DNA of 18,866 nucleotides from Stephanodiscus triporus (taxonomy: Eukaryota > Bacillariophyta > Thalassiosirophyceae > Thalassiosirales > Thalassiosiraceae): contig JALLAZ010000236.1 of assembly GCA_036939755.1 (NCBI GenBank), positions 1 to 18,866 on the forward strand, in the 5' to 3' direction. The notes under the pieces were generated by a model. That model did no database searches and was not told the origin of the DNA. It saw nothing but the letters and a program-made list of their open reading frames with translations. The translations under genes and the position numbers were made by a program. Each line of letters starts with the position of its first letter. Position 1 is the first letter of the stretch. Below, piece after piece: positions 8,777-18,717 of the stretch.

Positions 8777-11409
8777 TTATTTGCCTCCCTTCTTCTTTCT
8801 CGCCGCCTTCTTGCCCCCAGCGCTTTCCCATTCCTCTTGCTTTGCAGTATCCCCACACTTTCTTCTGATGAATTCCGTGGCAAAGTTATTTACCTGGGGA
8901 GTCGAGCCAAGGTATGCAGTGAGATACTGTCTAATCTCGTCCCTATCCGTGAGGGTCATGCAAAACTGAATCAGAGTCAGGTCATCGGTCCCGTTTAGCT
9001 TCTCCATCTGCTCCTTGCACCAGATTTCAAGGCTTGGCGTCATGCGTCCGTTCGCACCAAAGTTATCATCGACCGCGGCCACCTTTTTTGAGTTGGGTTT
9101 CTTGGCCATGGGTGCAGTCACTCGCGGAATTGATGTTGTTGCCGTGGGTTTAACCCATGCCGCCGGGGCAGCAGCGCTTAGCCCCGCAACGGCGACGGTG
9201 GGGGTGGGGGTTACGACTACAGCGGCTGGAGTCAAGACGGCCGCACCTCGCCACGCGGTACTCCCTCCGGATGCAGCAACATTAGCCCAACCACCGCCTT
9301 GACTGCCACCGCTGCCGGTGAATCCCTGCTCCTTGGCGCGTAGTGCGGCCAATCGTGCCTCCTCCTGCTGGATTTCCGACATTGACTTTTTACGCCCGAC
9401 ATTTGGTCCTGCGGATGCGACTCCGCCCCAAGCAGGGGCCGCGGTGAGTTCACTGGCCACTGCAGACTGTTCCTGCTTCTGCTGGGTATTATTATTCTGC
9501 TTTTTCAGCCCCGCAACTGCTGCTTCTGGAACTGGCTGTGGCGGTGGAGGTCCTGCGATCATACCACCACCGCCGGACGGTCCAGCCCCGAGGCCCAGCA
9601 TCATCTTCAATTGTGATGACTGGTCGCTCTTGCTGGCTGCTTCAGCCTCGGCGCGAGTTTTAGCTTCGGCCAGAGCATGTGCCTTCGCCTTAGCTTCTGC
9701 CTTGGCGGCCCTATCCGCTTCCTCTGCTGCCGCTAAAGCCTCGAGACGAGCCTTGTTATCCGCTTCTGCACGAGCTTTCGCCTCCTCGGCTTCAGCAAGC
9801 GCCCTGGCCTCTGCCACCTTTACATCCCCCCCAACACTGGGTGTGGTTGGATAGAAGGCATTGTTGGCATCGGAAAAGTAAGAACTCAAAGTGCGAAACG
9901 GTCCGCCGCGACTCTGACTAATTGGCAAATCGCCCTTGAAGTACCCGGCCTCGAGCCATTGACGCATCTCATCTCCCCCAAAGGGGCCCTGGATGTTGCC
10001 CTGCGGATCGGCGTAAAACCATGGCGCGTCCGTTACCACCAGCTGCTTCTTTTCTTCCTCCGCACGAGCCAAGGCATCCGCTCGTTGCTGCCGAGCCTGT
10101 TCCTCCTGGAGTCGGCGCCTCCTCTGAAGCTCCTGCTCCTGCGCCGCTTGCAACTGCTGTGCCGCCACCAACTGGGCCTGCTGGGCCTGCACCTGCGCCT
10201 GGTGAACCTGCCATTGGGCATTCGTCAAGCGCAATGCCGCCATCTCAGCGCCCATGGTGGGATCCCGCCCCAGTTGGATTCGCAGGGGATGCCGCGCGAT
10301 TAATGACCTTAGGGCTTCCACCGACGATAGTATCGCAATTACTCGCGAATCATTGGCATGCATTGTGGAGAGGATAGATGTGAGATCGGATCGTCCCCAC
10401 GAATTTTCGAGGATACTAGATACACGTTCAATTAGAACAAGTTCCACCTGATTCTGCTGCTGTTTGATACGCTCCAGCTGCTCCTGTTGAGCGGCTCGCA
10501 TCTCGGCCTCTTGCTGCTGTTTCTGCAAATGCTGACGCTGGCGCAAAAGTTCTTCTTCTTGTAGCTTCTGCTGGGCGGCGAAGGCTGCGGCTGCCTCGGC
10601 TTCTTTTGCTTGCTTGCCAAAGGAATCAAGATCCCCCCAAGGATTGGTGGACAACGAGGATGCCGGTGCACCCCAGGGATTACTTGGAACGGATGCAGCA
10701 TTGTCTACGGCAGGTTTCGATCCCTCATCGGGCCTCGGTTTCGCCGATTTCGCCTCGGCCGCGTCCGTCGCAGCAGAGAACGATGGATCTGACCCGCTTA
10801 CCCCCCCGGCGGCCTCGCCCGTTCCCGACACGCCGATCATCTTCATCAATCGAGAGCTCGCGTCATTCTCTCCATTGGCGCTCTTGATGGGCAACTCCTC
10901 CTCCTCCTCCTCCGCCTCCGCCTCCGGGGCGATCTCGTCGCCGAAGTCCTCGAAGACGTTGACGTGCTCGCCGCTCCCGCTCCGGATGGTGGTGCCCGTG
11001 CTCGCCAGCGGTCGGCGCGGGTCGACGACGTGTGACGTTGTGTCCTCTCCCTCTCCCTCCCCGCCGTCGCTCGCGCTCCCGGCAAGGGAGGGGACGGCGA
11101 CGGCATCGCCCGTCTTCCGATCGGCGTGCAGCTCGCTCTCGAACGCGGCCGCGGCCTTGGACATGTCCGACAGCTCGAACGCGGCCATGCCGGAGGAGCG
11201 ACTGCCCCTCGGACGGTCCTCCTCGAGCGACCCGCCGAACGCGGAGAAGTCGGTCGCGGCGCCGTACGACGTCGGGGCGACGGGATCGTCCCACAGGTCG
11301 TTCGGGTCGTCGGCTTCGCGATCGGAGACGCCTCCCCGGTCGCCGTAGCCACGGCCGGGGTTGGAGCCTCCACCGTCGGATCGGCGTGACGCCCGATCCT
11401 CGCTCCCGA

Positions 11410-11463
<54 letters not shown>

Positions 11464-11496
11464 TGATGACAAGAACAACGGAAATTTGTCGGCCAT
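8777..11496 (-). CDS. GYF-domain protein, GIGYF-like (5' end unresolved)
   Basis: The main frame reads from about 11400 down to 8777. From Met at 11188 it is 803 residues, but coding clearly extends upstream: the same frame reads DPNDLWDDP and DFSAFGGSLEED before that Met. Features, numbered from the 11188 Met: Gln/Glu-rich coiled coil at about 190-250; GYF domain at about 388-440 with WFYADPQG, QGPF, MRQWLEAGYF; Ala/Glu/Lys coiled coil at about 460-520; a C-terminal block near 720-785 with IWCKEQMEKL and YLGSTPQ, which resembles the conserved GIGYF C-terminus; a basic Lys/Gly tail. GYF domains bind proline-rich ligands; animal GIGYF proteins repress translation with 4EHP and act in mRNA decay. 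That role here is inference. The likely start is the ATG at 11496 (MADKFPLFL) or 11514, but it lies in another frame, so a short intron or a 1-nt error is needed between about 11403 and 11479. Confidence 0.8.
11411..11467. repeat. GCC7-GAC10-GAT2 trinucleotide tract
   Basis: Seven GCC units (11411-11431), ten GAC units (11432-11461) and two GAT units follow one another on the plus strand. The tract sits exactly where the GYF gene loses its start-codon frame. Triplet slippage itself cannot shift the frame, but such tracts are prone to sequencing and assembly error at their edges. Confidence 0.85.
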
Positions 11497-11514
11497 CGTC
11501 CCCCTCGCGAGCAT

Positions 11515-12015
11515 CTCTCGAAAGGCCGCGGCGGCGTTCGTTTGATTGTACGCGGATCCTTACTCCGAGTAATCCTCGTCGTACGGGCCGACGAGGTCGC
11601 GAAGTCCGGCCGCGAGTTCGGACGTTGTCCCACTACCACCGGCGGAGAGGACGCGCGTTGGCGACGCCGATGACGCCGACTACGCCGACGCCGAAATCTC
11701 CCCCACTGAAATTCACAACTTGTCGTCGTCGTCGATCATCGGTCGCAGGAAGGCCGAACGTCCAGAATAGTGGCGGACGTCGTTGCGCAATGACGATGCC
11801 GTCCGATATTCGGGAGGGCGACGACGATCGCGGTCGACGACGTCGTTGTCGTGATCGGCGGAAGCGGAGGCGGCGTCGTCATTGGCGGCGGCGACTTCGC
11901 CGCGTGGCGCCCTCGCGACGCCGACGTCGAGCGCGGTGGTCGTCGTCGTCATCGTAAGTCGCGAATCGCACGACATATTATATCCTGTCCCCCGGTCCTT
12001 CGGCTCATTCGTCGC
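11515..12015. other. divergent GC-rich spacer, no supported gene
   Basis: The spacer lies between the 5' end of the GYF gene and the first recognisable DUF3638 codons. It is GC-rich and triplet-biased, with open frames on both strands. A plus-strand frame 11573-11770 lacks an ATG but reads YADAEISPTEIHNL before its stop; a minus-strand frame 11952-11713 starts with ATG and encodes 79 residues ending IDDDDKL. Neither has a recognisable domain. ATC|GTAAGT at 11954 is a good donor-like sequence on the plus strand. Confidence 0.5.
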
Positions 12016-15000
12016 CCTCTTCTTGTGTTTGAAGTCGAAAATGGGATACAGATCAGGCAGGATCAATACAAAGTTGCTCAGCATTTGATTGACAATCCTG
12101 GTGATGTCATTCAGCTTAACATGGGGCTTGGAAAAGTGAGTTTTATGCTCAAAATCGCATTATTGCTTTCTCTTTACTGCTATACCAGTCTCACCACACT
12201 TGTTCATTTTGATTAGACAAGAGTAATATTGCCAATGCTAGTCTTAAACTGCTCATTTCAGAAAGTCAACTCTGAGACACAGCAGTATGCACGAAATAAG
12301 GTAACAAGGCTACATTTTCTGTCTGCACTCTTCGATGAGGCATATAAATACCTTCAAAACCATCTCTGTGCTAGAATTCTGGGCATCAAGATCTATACCA
12401 TGCCGTTTTGCAGAGACTTCGCTCTTGACCTACGGTCTGTTACCACAATGAAAAGCGCCATAGATGATTGCCGTATGGGCGGTGGAGCTCTTGTTGTAGC
12501 TCCAGAGCATCGTCTTTCGCTTGAGCTAAAAGTGAAAGAGATGCACCATTGTGGAGAGCGGGACATCACAACTCTTATCGAAAAGGATATTCTGGAGCAA
12601 GATATTTGGTACGATATTGTTGATGAGTGTGATGAAGTTCTTCGCCATCGGTATCAACTGATTTATGCGATAGGGGAGAGCATTAATTTACCAGGCGGTG
12701 ACAATCGTTGGAGAGCAGTCCAGGCCATACTTGAAGTCTTGGCACACAATGAAGAGATAAATGACTTCCTCCATTGCCATCCAAAAGCGTGCAAACTTGT
12801 GCGAAAATCACGATCAGAGTGGGCGGACATTCAGTTCTTTGATGGCGAGCCTCTCAAGAAAATGCTTAAGGAGCAGTTAGAACGGTCCCCTCAACTTCAA
12901 GAAGGCTTGCTTGACAAGATAGCCGATGCAATCATTGACAACCCCCCACACGAAATGGAATGGATGCGCGATCATCCTCTGAAGGAAAATATTAAGAAAG
13001 CAATGGCCGAGAAAGAAATCTCTGCGGATCATCTTAGTATTTTTTCTGATCAACGGAAATTTGACATCCTCACATTGCGCGGCTTTCTAGTGGGCGGTTT
13101 ACTTCGTCACTGTCTATTGAAGCGCCATCGGGTTGATTTTGGCGTTGCACGACCAGGCAAACGTCGAGTTGCAGTACCGTTTCGTTTTGCAGATACGCCA
13201 GATGAAAGAAGCGAGTTTGCTCATCCTGATTGTGCTATTGCATTCACTGTTTTGGCATATTACTGTGATGGTCTCACACGTCGTGAATTCGAGGAAGCGT
13301 TGAAAACGTTATTCACACTCGGTGAAAGTGCACAGCGAACATTTTACAACAAGTGGTTCCAAGCATGCTCAGACCAAATGACGGGCGATCATGATTTTTC
13401 GAATCGATAGACTGCATTGAAAAAATTGATCAATCCAATCAAGCTCAATTAAAGAAGTTGTGGTGCACATACAGGTGCAATATGTACACGATCAACTTTT
13501 TTCTGAATTATTGTGTGCTGCCCTATGAAACAGACCAATTTGAAAGTAGGCAAGTGTTTGACCCCTCCCATGATTTTTAGTGGCATTGCTTGTATATATC
13601 TTCTCACACTATTCTGCTCGTTCTTGTTTCTTCAGACTTACTGCGACATCCTGGAACCTTGCCCAGAATAAGTCAAACAACATTGTTGGGTTCTCCGGCA
13701 CTAATGATAACCATCGCATTCTTCCACTGCAAGTTCATCAGTACTTTGCATCAAAAGAGGAGAATCCAGATCCAATTTTGAATCGACTTGATGGGACTAA
13801 CGGAAAAATGCTCCAGGTTATGATGGATCACACTATTGCGGTTCATCCGCTTGGTTCAGAGGCCCATAATTCTCAGTTGCTCGCCAACGTCATACAAGAG
13901 GGCATCGACGGATCAGTGCAAATGATGCATGCCTTAATAGACTGTGGTGCATTATTAGCTGGGACAGATCTTCACAATTTCTCGAAAGAGATTCTCAGAA
14001 TTATCCCTGTGGAAACATTCGGCGGAGTCCTGTTTTTTGACGGTTCAATATCTCAAGAGTGGGTCATCTTGGAGAGATCAGGGCGACTCCTCCAAAAAGA
14101 TGTATCACCAATTAAAGAGAGCGAAACATTTGCCATTTTTGATGAGCCCCGCTGTAGAGGCACTGACCTCAAGTTGAGGTCAGATACGATTGCATTGTTG
14201 ACACTCGCTCCCAAGCTCTGTAAAGACAAGCTGATGCAAGCAGCAGGAAGATTGAGAAAACTGGGGCGCAATCAAAAACTTATCATTGCCGGAGGACCCG
14301 ATGTCTTTTCCAAGCTAAATGATTTCGCGACCGTTTCACAAGTTCTTGCTTGGACTATGAAAAACACCGTTGAAGCAACATCAGCTGGGTTATTCAATTG
14401 GGCTAACCAAGGTGAGAATCTCTTACGTCCAAATCAGATGTCTTTTGATTCGTTTAGGCTTACTAATGTTAACTTCATATTTTAGGTCTTTTCTTTGCGT
14501 CTACGTTTGGAAAAGACCACAAATTTTGCATCACAGAGGAAGTTCTCAAACTTGAAGACATGTATGGGAAGACATTCGCGGAAGAATCTGTGTCCACACA
14601 TACCAATAATGCACGCGAATATCATATGAAAAGAACCGGTGGCGAAGAAGCACTTGATAGCAGTGCAAAGGGAATTGTCGACTTGATCATCGGGCGAGTA
14701 CGCGAATATGGCGTTGATTTTGCCAGCTCAACAAGACAGTGTGACGAAGAATGTGAACGTGAGTTGGAGATGGAGATTGAAGAAGAGGAGGAAGTCGAAG
14801 TTGAGGTGCCATTCGAGAACCCTATGCCTGACAAAGCATGGGATTATAGAACAGCCCTTACTTGTCAAAGCCCAAAAGACCTATCACCTCACGTTGGTGT
14901 CAAGTCGCTCGGCGAGTTTATTGCGAATTTCATCAAGCCAGCAACTTTGGCAAAAATCAAATGGTCCGAGAAGATTTACTGCACGGATAATTTTGCTCAC

Positions 15001-15504
15001 ACTATTGTATGGTCAAATGATTCTGCTCTCAACTCCTTCCTCCGTGTTGTAAACTTCGTACTATTCTTCCCTGATGGTTCCTTCCTGCTTGTGTCCGAGT
15101 TCGAAGCAAACAGTCTGTTGAAGCTATTTTGGGACAACTACCAACAGGGTATTAAGGGGCAACATCTCTTCCTGCATTCCAGTCTTCTTCGGCAGGGTCT
15201 TGATGGAATGAGCGAAATCCCACTCCAGCGCACACTACTGTCAGATAACTATAGGCTAGCTAGTGATGTCATTAGCGATTGTTCCATGGCTACAATGCAG
15301 CTCTTTGACGGCGAAACAACATACACAACCAAGGAACGGAAGGAAGCCCTCCAATCTATACTACGCGTCAGTAATGCACATGAAAGTACAAAATTCTGTC
15401 CTCGACCTGAGACTGAGCGGGTGGTCCAAATGCGTGGTCTGGGAAAATTGTATCCGTACAGTGATCTCGAGGCTCTGTGTGAAAAGTTACTGTGCGAAAT
15501 ATGA
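12016..15504 (+). CDS. DUF3638/DUF3645 family protein, C-terminal part, 5'-truncated and with one frame break
   Basis: Exons about 12016-12135, 12217-13549, 13636-14411 and 14486-15504 give about 1,080 residues once a 1-nt break at 13395-13399 is allowed for. Family members are very large eukaryotic proteins of unknown function; this holds the end of DUF3638, DUF3645 and the C-terminal region. Visible in order: IRQDQYKVAQHLIDNP; Walker A-like MGLGKT split by intron 1 (12121-12135 plus 12217-12219); Walker B-like DECDE (12622-12636); the DUF3645 block with VPFRFAD and FAHPDCAIAFTVLAYY (about 13170-13310); GFSGTNDN (13688-13711); RGTDLKL (14156-14176); QAAGRLRKLGR (14237-14269). These resemble superfamily 2 helicase/SecA motifs I, II, III, V and VI. 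The last exon ends normally (TGA 15502-15504). There is no start codon upstream in a credible coding context, and composition is AT-rich (24 of 60 bases G/C at 12601-12660). It could be a decaying paralogue, or a real gene with an assembly error and unseen 5' exons. Confidence 0.8.
12136..12216 (+). other. intron 1 of the DUF3638 gene (81 bp), inside Walker A
   Basis: Donor GGAAAA|GTGAGT, acceptor TTTTGATTAG|ACAAGA, phase 0. Splicing joins LNMGLGK to TRVILPML, completing the P-loop GxGKT. Both splice sites look functional. Confidence 0.85.
13395..13399 (+). other. 1-nt frame break in a T5 run
   Basis: The upstream frame reads DHDF then SNR and stops at 13408-13410. The adjacent frame, open from 13394 to the next splice site, reads ESIDCIEKIDQSN and NFFLNYCVLPYET, matching what follows DUF3645 in the family. 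One additional T in the run 13395-13399 would make the two continuous. No suitable intron is visible here. Confidence 0.75.
13550..13635 (+). other. GC-AG intron 2 of the DUF3638 gene (86 bp)
   Basis: The donor is AG|GCAAGT (13548-13555), the classical GC-type donor consensus, and the acceptor is GTTTCTTCAG|ACTTAC after a long pyrimidine tract. Only this pair yields ESR-LTATSWNLAQN in frame. The nearby GT dinucleotides (13546, 13554) give the wrong phase. Confidence 0.7.
14412..14485 (+). other. intron 3 of the DUF3638 gene (74 bp)
   Basis: Donor CCAAG|GTGAGA, acceptor CATATTTTAG|GTCTTT. Splicing joins LFNWANQ-G to LFFASTFGKD in frame. A TACTAAT sequence at 14461-14467 resembles a branch point. 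Confidence 0.85.
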
Positions 15505-15831
15505 TCGGGAATAGATGAATTTAGATATCATGACCACTGGTGTTTTGACCTTTCGTTTATGAGTGCAATGAGAAAGCACCAGCAGAGGTTACAGCGGGAT
15601 TTAAGTTCGGTGTGTATCGAACCGTTAAAAGAAGTTAAATTATCCGTGATTTCGATCTATCTTTCCTACAGAAGATTCAGACTTCCTACTCTATGACCTT
15701 TTGCGATGCGCCAATGTTAAGATAAGTACTATTGACACACGACCATCTATGGTCTTCCTCGCACCCGAAGACATCCGTCAACTCTATGACGCCCCAACTC
15801 TTGCAAATGTGGAAACGAAATCCACCTCTAT
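15505..15831. other. AT-rich gap with two unassigned open frames
   Basis: Between convergent genes. The DUF3638 frame stays open beyond its TGA stop from 15505 to 15696 (DEFRYHDHWCFDLSF visible). A second plus-strand frame is open from 15650 to 15868, contains TIDTRPSMVFLAPEDIR and runs into the 3' end of the minus-strand MFS gene. A 3'-splice-like sequence (CTTTCCTACAG, 15661-15671) lies at the boundary. I recognise no domain. It could be a 3' remnant of a longer gene or chance. Confidence 0.4.
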
Positions 15832-18717
15832 TCAGTTTGTACCCAACGAACCATATCCAATTCCATGATGATGCTGATGCAAGTCTGAACGTAAATTCTC
15901 CCTCTCCTCCTCCTTCTTTGCCTTCTTCGCCTCCTCTGCCTCATATCGCAAGTATGCGCCATTGAAAGTCGCGAAGTAGCAAGTCGCGGCGGCAAATATC
16001 ACAATGAGACAATAGAACGAGAACGTGTAGTGTGGAAATTGCCGGTTTTCGGATTCGTCATGAATCGTCCCGACGTCGCGCAGGGCCTTAAAGACGGGGA
16101 TGAATAGCGCGCTTAAAAGGTTCGAGAACAGCTGTTGTATGACCAACACGGTATTCTCGCTGAGTGGGTACACAACCTCCACACTGTTGTCGAAAACAAA
16201 AAGATTTGTGTGACGTCGGCGATCTTTTGATTCAATAACTATGCAAACAAAGATCAGATACAATTCATGCATAACCGTGGTTCCAACTCACCCCAACTCC
16301 GTCGAAATGGGTTGCAGAGGGCCCGCCAGTACGGCGACGACCAGAAGGTTCCACCTTAGGTCGCCGCCCGCATTGGAGTCCAGGTTTACATTACATACCG
16401 CCAACGCGAAAGTCCCAAAGGTGAGCATGACGAGGGTCACCAGGTAGTACTTTCGTGAGGCATCCGTCCATCCCCCGAATACCAGGCTGGAGCACATGAT
16501 GAGCATCTGGAAGGTCCCGCCAACGATGCCCACATACTCTCGCCCCGCGCCGTTCAGCGTGACCAGGTAATCCATGAAGGTGGAGAGAGTGTTGATGATA
16601 ATGCCCGAGGTGGTGAACGCGACGACGCAGTGGCTGAAACCCTTCCTTCGGAAGCACGCCTTGAACTGCTGGACGATCTGGTCGTCGCGGATGTCAATGT
16701 CGAGGTGATGATCGAGCTGGGTCATGATGGGCTCAACTCCCTCGTCGTTCCAGTCGGAGAATGAATGTTGGTAGTCGTCGTACCAGGGACTCGACTCGAG
16801 CAGGGAGTTGCGGTAATGACCCTCCTGGTCGTAACCGTGGAAAAAGGTAGGCGCGGCCATGCTGTATCCCATTCCCGGCGAATCAATGTGGGGGGAGTGG
16901 TAGGGGAAGTGGTACGGGGAGGCCAACGGGTGGTTTGGCTGGGAGTGGACGGGCCCCTGATGATAATAGAGGCCTTCGGCGCCCGCTCGATCCTCGTGGC
17001 CGGGCGGGCGCGATGTCCCCACGGGCTCATCCGTCGGGCCAGCGGAGGGTGCGCCAACGAGGGCGTCGAATTGCATCTCCGGCGTCCAGGCGCGAATCCT
17101 GGCCTCGTCGGTCGGGACGGGAGCGTGCGCAGCCACCGCCGCCGCTGCGTCGGCAGTCTTCTTCTTCTTCCTCTTCCTCCTCTCCTTCTCCTCCGTCGTG
17201 CCGTCATCGTCATGGTTACCGACGTCCTCTTCGACGATCCCGCCGCTCTCTCTTTTCCCAAATCCGCCGAGGGCAGCGAACGGCAACCACCGCGGGATCT
17301 TGATCTCCAGGTCCCCGCGTATGACGCGCGCCGAATCGCTCGGCGGCGTCGGGGGGGCGTCGTCGAACTGTAGCGCCACGCCGACGAACGCGATGGTGGA
17401 TATCAGACTAAGCAGACCAAAGTAAGGCATTATGTCGTCCTCCGCCGTCACGAGCATCGTGCCGAACACGAACGCGCACCCTATGCCGAGCTGATTGCTG
17501 TTCAACGCCACGCCGGTGGCCATGGTGCGTTCGTTCTCGGGGAACCATGACGCCGACAGGAGGGCCGGGGTGCACTGGTACAACGGCTGCGACAGTCCAA
17601 CGAGGAAGAAGCCAAGGTACAACCTCCAACTCTCGCCCTTGCTCTCGCCGTCGCCCTCATCGACAAGGATGGAATGGAAACTCCCCGACTTCACGATGCT
17701 TCCGGCCATGAGTAGCGACGCCCCGAAGAGTATCGTCCGTCGTAGTCCGAGTCTGCCGAGTATGGCCGGCTCTAGCGCGCTCGCCACCGTGTTGGCGAGG
17801 AGGAAGACCGTCACCAGGCCCTCGGGATCGACGTCGCCCCCGAACTTGTGCATCGTCATCCTCGCGATCGGCGCGACGCTGTAGCACGTCCAGTCCGACA
17901 TCAGGTTCAGGAGCGACATGTACCCGAGCATGATCCAACGGGAGGGGTAGACTCTGTACTCGTCGTCCTGGCGGCGGGATGGGTCGTCGTGGTCGTCCCC
18001 GTGTCGCGGCCGTTCGCGCGGTGGGAACCGCGAGCGTCGCGTCCCGTCTCCGTCCCCTCCCCCGCCCCTGCCCTCATCCGCGAGGGTAAGATCGCTCTCG
18101 AGATGACCGCACGCGCTCCCGCCGTTGCCCATCTGCATCCAGTACGCCAAGTGCGGCGGCAGCATTCCCGCCCCCCCCGCCGGACGTTGTTGGAAGTAGA
18201 AGCTCCCATCCCACCTGCTGTCGTCGGGGGAGTGAGCCGACGCGCCAACGCCGCCGCCGCCGCCGTTCGGGAGATGGTCGGCGCCGATCAGCGATGCGCC
18301 GCCGGGGACGGACGACGACGCGGAATACCGGAGGAAGGACTCCCGGGAATCGAGGTCGACGCCGACGCCGAGCGAGTCGTCGGCGACGTCGCCTCCCCCG
18401 CCGTCCCGCGAGTCGACGACGCGGCGCCGTCGGGAGGGAGAGGCGACAACCGGCCTGAAAAGATCGTCCTGGCCGTCGTCGCTGTCCGCGTCGTCCTCGG
18501 AGCGGGAGTACTCGCCGTCCATGTAAACCGAGGCCGAGGACGAGGAGGAATCGTCCGCGAATTCCCACTGCACGACGCTCGTGCGATCTGGCGGCGGCGG
18601 CAGCGGAGGAGGAGGGGGGGGGGGGATGGGATGATGGGGAGGATGATGGGGCCGAGTGTCGGACTCCGACATTTCCTCGGAGGACGACGTCCCGCCTCGG
18701 TGCGTCGCCACGGCCAT
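15832..18717 (-). CDS. FLVCR/SLC49-like major facilitator superfamily carrier (2 exons)
   Basis: Exons 18717-16292 and 16183-15832 join to 925 residues. Start: ATG at 18717. Residues 1-260 are a low-complexity cytosolic tail (Pro-rich near 24-45, acidic Ser/Asp, Gly-rich). Twelve membrane segments follow: six from W261 to about 455, a long hydrophilic loop with a Lys/Arg cluster (KRKKKK) and a His/Pro/Tyr-rich stretch (about 456-685), then six more from about 690. Between helices 4 and 5 it reads SASWFPENERTMATGV and NQLGIGCAFVFG, the pattern seen in FLVCR-type carriers; after helix 8, GGWTDASRKYY matches the MFS motif A region; LGVEVVYPLSENT spans the intron. The C-terminal tail is charged, rich in Glu/Lys then His. 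Known FLVCR relatives move heme, choline or ethanolamine; the substrate here cannot be told. The name comes from the animal orthologue; the gene is cellular. The N-tail and loop are longer than usual for this family. Confidence 0.85.
16184..16291 (-). other. intron of the MFS gene (108 bp)
   Basis: On the minus strand the donor is TTGGG|GTGAGT (intron starts at 16291) and the acceptor is TTCGACAACAG|TGTGGAG (exon resumes at 16183). Splicing joins PISTELG to VEVVYPLSEN with a split glycine codon. The unspliced frame stops at 16288. Confidence 0.85.

Noticed and set aside
10614..11348. 244-codon plus-strand open frame opposite the GYF gene
   Set aside because: It is a Ser/Pro-rich shadow. The minus strand carries the recognisable GYF gene.
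11361..11957. 198-codon Arg/Thr-rich plus-strand open frame over the GYF 5' end
   Set aside because: It consists mainly of out-of-frame GAC/GCC repeat translation and has no recognisable domain.
12016..15868. Transposon or retroelement origin for the AT-rich block
   Set aside because: No reverse transcriptase, integrase or transposase motifs and no terminal repeats are visible. The block encodes DUF3638/DUF3645 sequence with spliceosomal introns.
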